Assembly: GCA_016188575.1 (NCBI GenBank)
Contig: JACPHN010000069.1
Location: forward strand, 1 to 8,199
Direction of reading: 5' to 3'
DNA length: 8,199 bases
DNA from: Candidatus Schekmanbacteria bacterium
GTDB lineage: Bacteria > CSSED10-310 > JACPHN01
The notes under the pieces are model-generated. The model was not told the origin of the DNA and ran no database searches. It saw only the letters and a program-made list of their open reading frames with translations. This document shows, in pieces, positions 7,028-8,199 of the stretch. The translations under genes were made by a program, and so were the position numbers. How positions within the stretch are numbered: the stretch's first letter is position 1; every line of letters starts with the position of its first letter.

Positions 7028-8068
7028 TCATCGACCTTGTCCCGGCGGCGCGCTCGCTGCCAGCACCGCACCGTTCTCCATGACGATACCGTCACACACC
7101 GTCGCCCCAGCGGGCACGCTGGCGCCCGGCATCACCACCGCGCGAGCGAGTCGAGCGCCGGAACCTACTTGCGCGCCCGCGCCGAGCACCACGCCCGGCC
7201 CCAGGGCGGCGCCGGCGGCGACGCGGGCGTCAGCTCCCACGAAGACACCCGCGGCGGCGTCCAGCGTCTCCCCTGCGCGCAGCGGCAGGCGCGGTCCCGC
7301 GCCCGACAGCACGTCGAGGTTTGCCTCCAGCAGCGCTGGCGGCGTTCCCAGGTCGCTCCAATACCCGGCGCAGCAACAGGCGCCGACGCCGGCACCGGAA
7401 GCCAGCAGCGCCGGGTATGCCTGACGGTTGATGTCGAATGTATCGGGGCCGAGAACGGAAAAGATGCGCGGACTGAGCACGTGAATCCCGGCAAACGTTC
7501 CGGCGAAGGCGGTCTGCGCGTTTTCTTCGTCCGGGAGATAGCCGGCGAGCCGAGTCAGTCGTCCACCTCCATCTCCCCCGACCAGCCCCGCGCCAGGAAG
7601 GCGCCGCGGTGTCACGACCAGTGTCGCGGCGCGCCCGGCCCCCTGGTGGAGCGCCAGCGGCGCGGAAAGATCGACATCGGTCAAGACATCTCCGTTGACC
7701 ATCAGGAAAACGGGCTCGTCCTCAAAGTGGCGGCGAACCGCGCGCAACCCGCCCGCGGTCCCGAGGATTGTCGGCTCGACACTGCACTCCACGATGAGGT
7801 CGTCGTCGCTTCGCCGAGCGAGCCAGCGCCGCAGGGTTTCGGCCAGGTGGTGCGCGTTGATGACGACCTCGCGGACGCCCCACCTCCGCAGGTAGGCAAA
7901 GGTGTACTCGAGCAGTGGGCGATCCAGGATCGGCACCAGCGGTTTTGGCAAGACTGTGGTCAGTGGCCGCAGGCGCGTGCCGAAACCCGCGCACAGCACG
8001 AACGCCATGCGGACGATCCCCTGCTCTGGACTGCTGTCCCGCGCTCCCGGCGCCGCGTCCGTCATCAT
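7028..8068 (-). CDS. Sugar-1-phosphate nucleotidyltransferase with left-handed beta-helix tail (NDP-sugar pyrophosphorylase)
   Basis: A 346-residue enzyme of the family that joins an NTP and a sugar-1-phosphate to give an NDP-sugar plus pyrophosphate. The signature GFGTRLRPLT (28-37) with PKP (41-43) forms the nucleotide-binding loop. EPTILGTAGG (98-107), NGD (125-127, metal-binding Asp) and YWSDLGTP (236-243) are further family motifs. Residues about 268-337 show hexapeptide-type repeats (VFVGAD, ALGPG, VVLGAG, VVMPGASV), a left-handed beta-helix as in GDP-mannose pyrophosphorylase (GMPPB-like) proteins. Candidates are mannose-1-P guanylyltransferase, glucose-1-P thymidylyl- or uridylyltransferase, or a MurU/HddC-type enzyme; the sequence alone does not decide the sugar or base. 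The ATG at 8068 overlaps the previous stop (ATGA), suggesting coupling, and another ATG follows directly at 8065. The ATG at 8008 (M21) has AGGGGA eight bases upstream and would begin right at the Rossmann strand, so the first 20 residues may not be translated. Three consecutive cysteines (231-233) are unusual. Confidence 0.93.
   Translation of the reverse strand: MMTDAAPGARDSSPEQGIVRMAFVLCAGFGTRLRPLTTVLPKPLVPILDRPLLEYTFAYLRRWGVREVVINAHHLAETLRRWLARRSDDDLIVECSVEPTILGTAGGLRAVRRHFEDEPVFLMVNGDVLTDVDLSAPLALHQGAGRAATLVVTPRRLPGAGLVGGDGGGRLTRLAGYLPDEENAQTAFAGTFAGIHVLSPRIFSVLGPDTFDINRQAYPALLASGAGVGACCCAGYWSDLGTPPALLEANLDVLSGAGPRLPLRAGETLDAAAGVFVGADARVAAGAALGPGVVLGAGAQVGSGARLARAVVMPGASVPAGATVCDGIVMENGAVLAASAPPGQGR
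8017..8022 (-). promoter_or_regulatory. Shine-Dalgarno sequence for an alternative nucleotidyltransferase start
   Basis: On the minus strand AGGGGA lies eight bases before the in-frame ATG at 8008. The start at 8068 has no comparable sequence but overlaps the upstream stop. The site therefore supports the shorter 326-residue form as a serious alternative. Confidence 0.4.
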
Positions 8069-8199
8069 CGCCGTACCGCAGTCAGCGAGAGGCGGTCAAG
8101 CAGCGCGGAGAGCCAGGCGTGCAGCGCGCTCTCGTCCACTTCCAGGTCGAGCATCGGGATCCACCACGAAATCCCGGCCGTGAGCATTTCGTTCGCGGA
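8065..8199 (-). CDS. 3' end of an unidentified gene upstream of the nucleotidyltransferase
   Basis: Reading the minus strand from the window edge, one frame stays open for 44 codons and ends in TGA at 8067-8065, overlapping the nucleotidyltransferase ATG by four bases. The fragment has a Trp-rich piece (GISWWIPMLDLEV) followed by an amphipathic helix (ALHAWLSALLDRL) and ends VRR. It is too short to name. The tight overlap suggests an operon with the nucleotidyltransferase. Sugar kinases or phosphotransferases are known partners of such enzymes, for example AmgK with MurU, but nothing visible here confirms that. It is supported as coding by the stop/start overlap, the open frame and the protein-like composition. 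Confidence 0.65.
   Translation of the reverse strand, partial: SANEMLTAGISWWIPMLDLEVDESALHAWLSALLDRLSLTAVRR

Noticed and set aside
6978-7424. Plus-strand frame opposite the nucleotidyltransferase tail
   Set aside because: It is Ala/Pro/Ser-rich low complexity produced by reading the beta-helix repeats in antisense.

Overview
The window is a GC-rich bacterial segment with G or C at most third codon positions. It holds six protein genes: three on the plus strand on the left and three on the minus strand on the right. No RNA gene, insertion sequence, CRISPR array or prophage signature was seen. A very long eukaryotic-type Ser/Thr kinase fused to an NTPase and TPR repeats, next to secreted proteins of unknown function, suggests a myxobacterium or another complex deltaproteobacterium-like lineage (Myxococcota or relatives). 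That placement rests on gene style only.

Left (2-2226, plus): a translationally coupled pair. The first is the 3' part of a large gene whose product has a calcium-type Asp-rich segment, a DGL-x-x-Y-D-E-F-R-G-F motif and an HEMLH zinc-protease-like motif. Its stop overlaps the start of the second gene (ATGA). The second encodes a signal-peptide protein with a beta-rich, Cys-containing N-terminal half and a helical, TPR-like C-terminal half. Both probably act outside the cytoplasm.

Middle (2227-5938, plus): a 286-base non-coding gap with a short tandem 14-mer repeat and a small dyad, followed by a 1141-residue kinase-NTPase-TPR protein. Its layout is that of a PknK-like signalling STAND-type protein, but there is no C-terminal DNA-binding domain. 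The kinase catalytic loop reads HGD instead of HRD.

Right (5966-8199, minus): a likely operon transcribed leftward toward the kinase gene. From upstream to downstream it holds the 3' end of an unidentified gene, a sugar-1-phosphate nucleotidyltransferase with a left-handed beta-helix tail (coupled by an ATGA overlap), and, 87 bases further on, a YkgJ-like cysteine-cluster protein. The last gene converges on the kinase gene with only 27 bases between their stops.

No complete new multi-gene system can be demonstrated here. The least ordinary items are the coupled secreted pair with its off-register HExxH motif, the HGD kinase fused to an NTPase and 40-residue TPRs, and the cysteine-cluster protein with an expanded first Cys motif.
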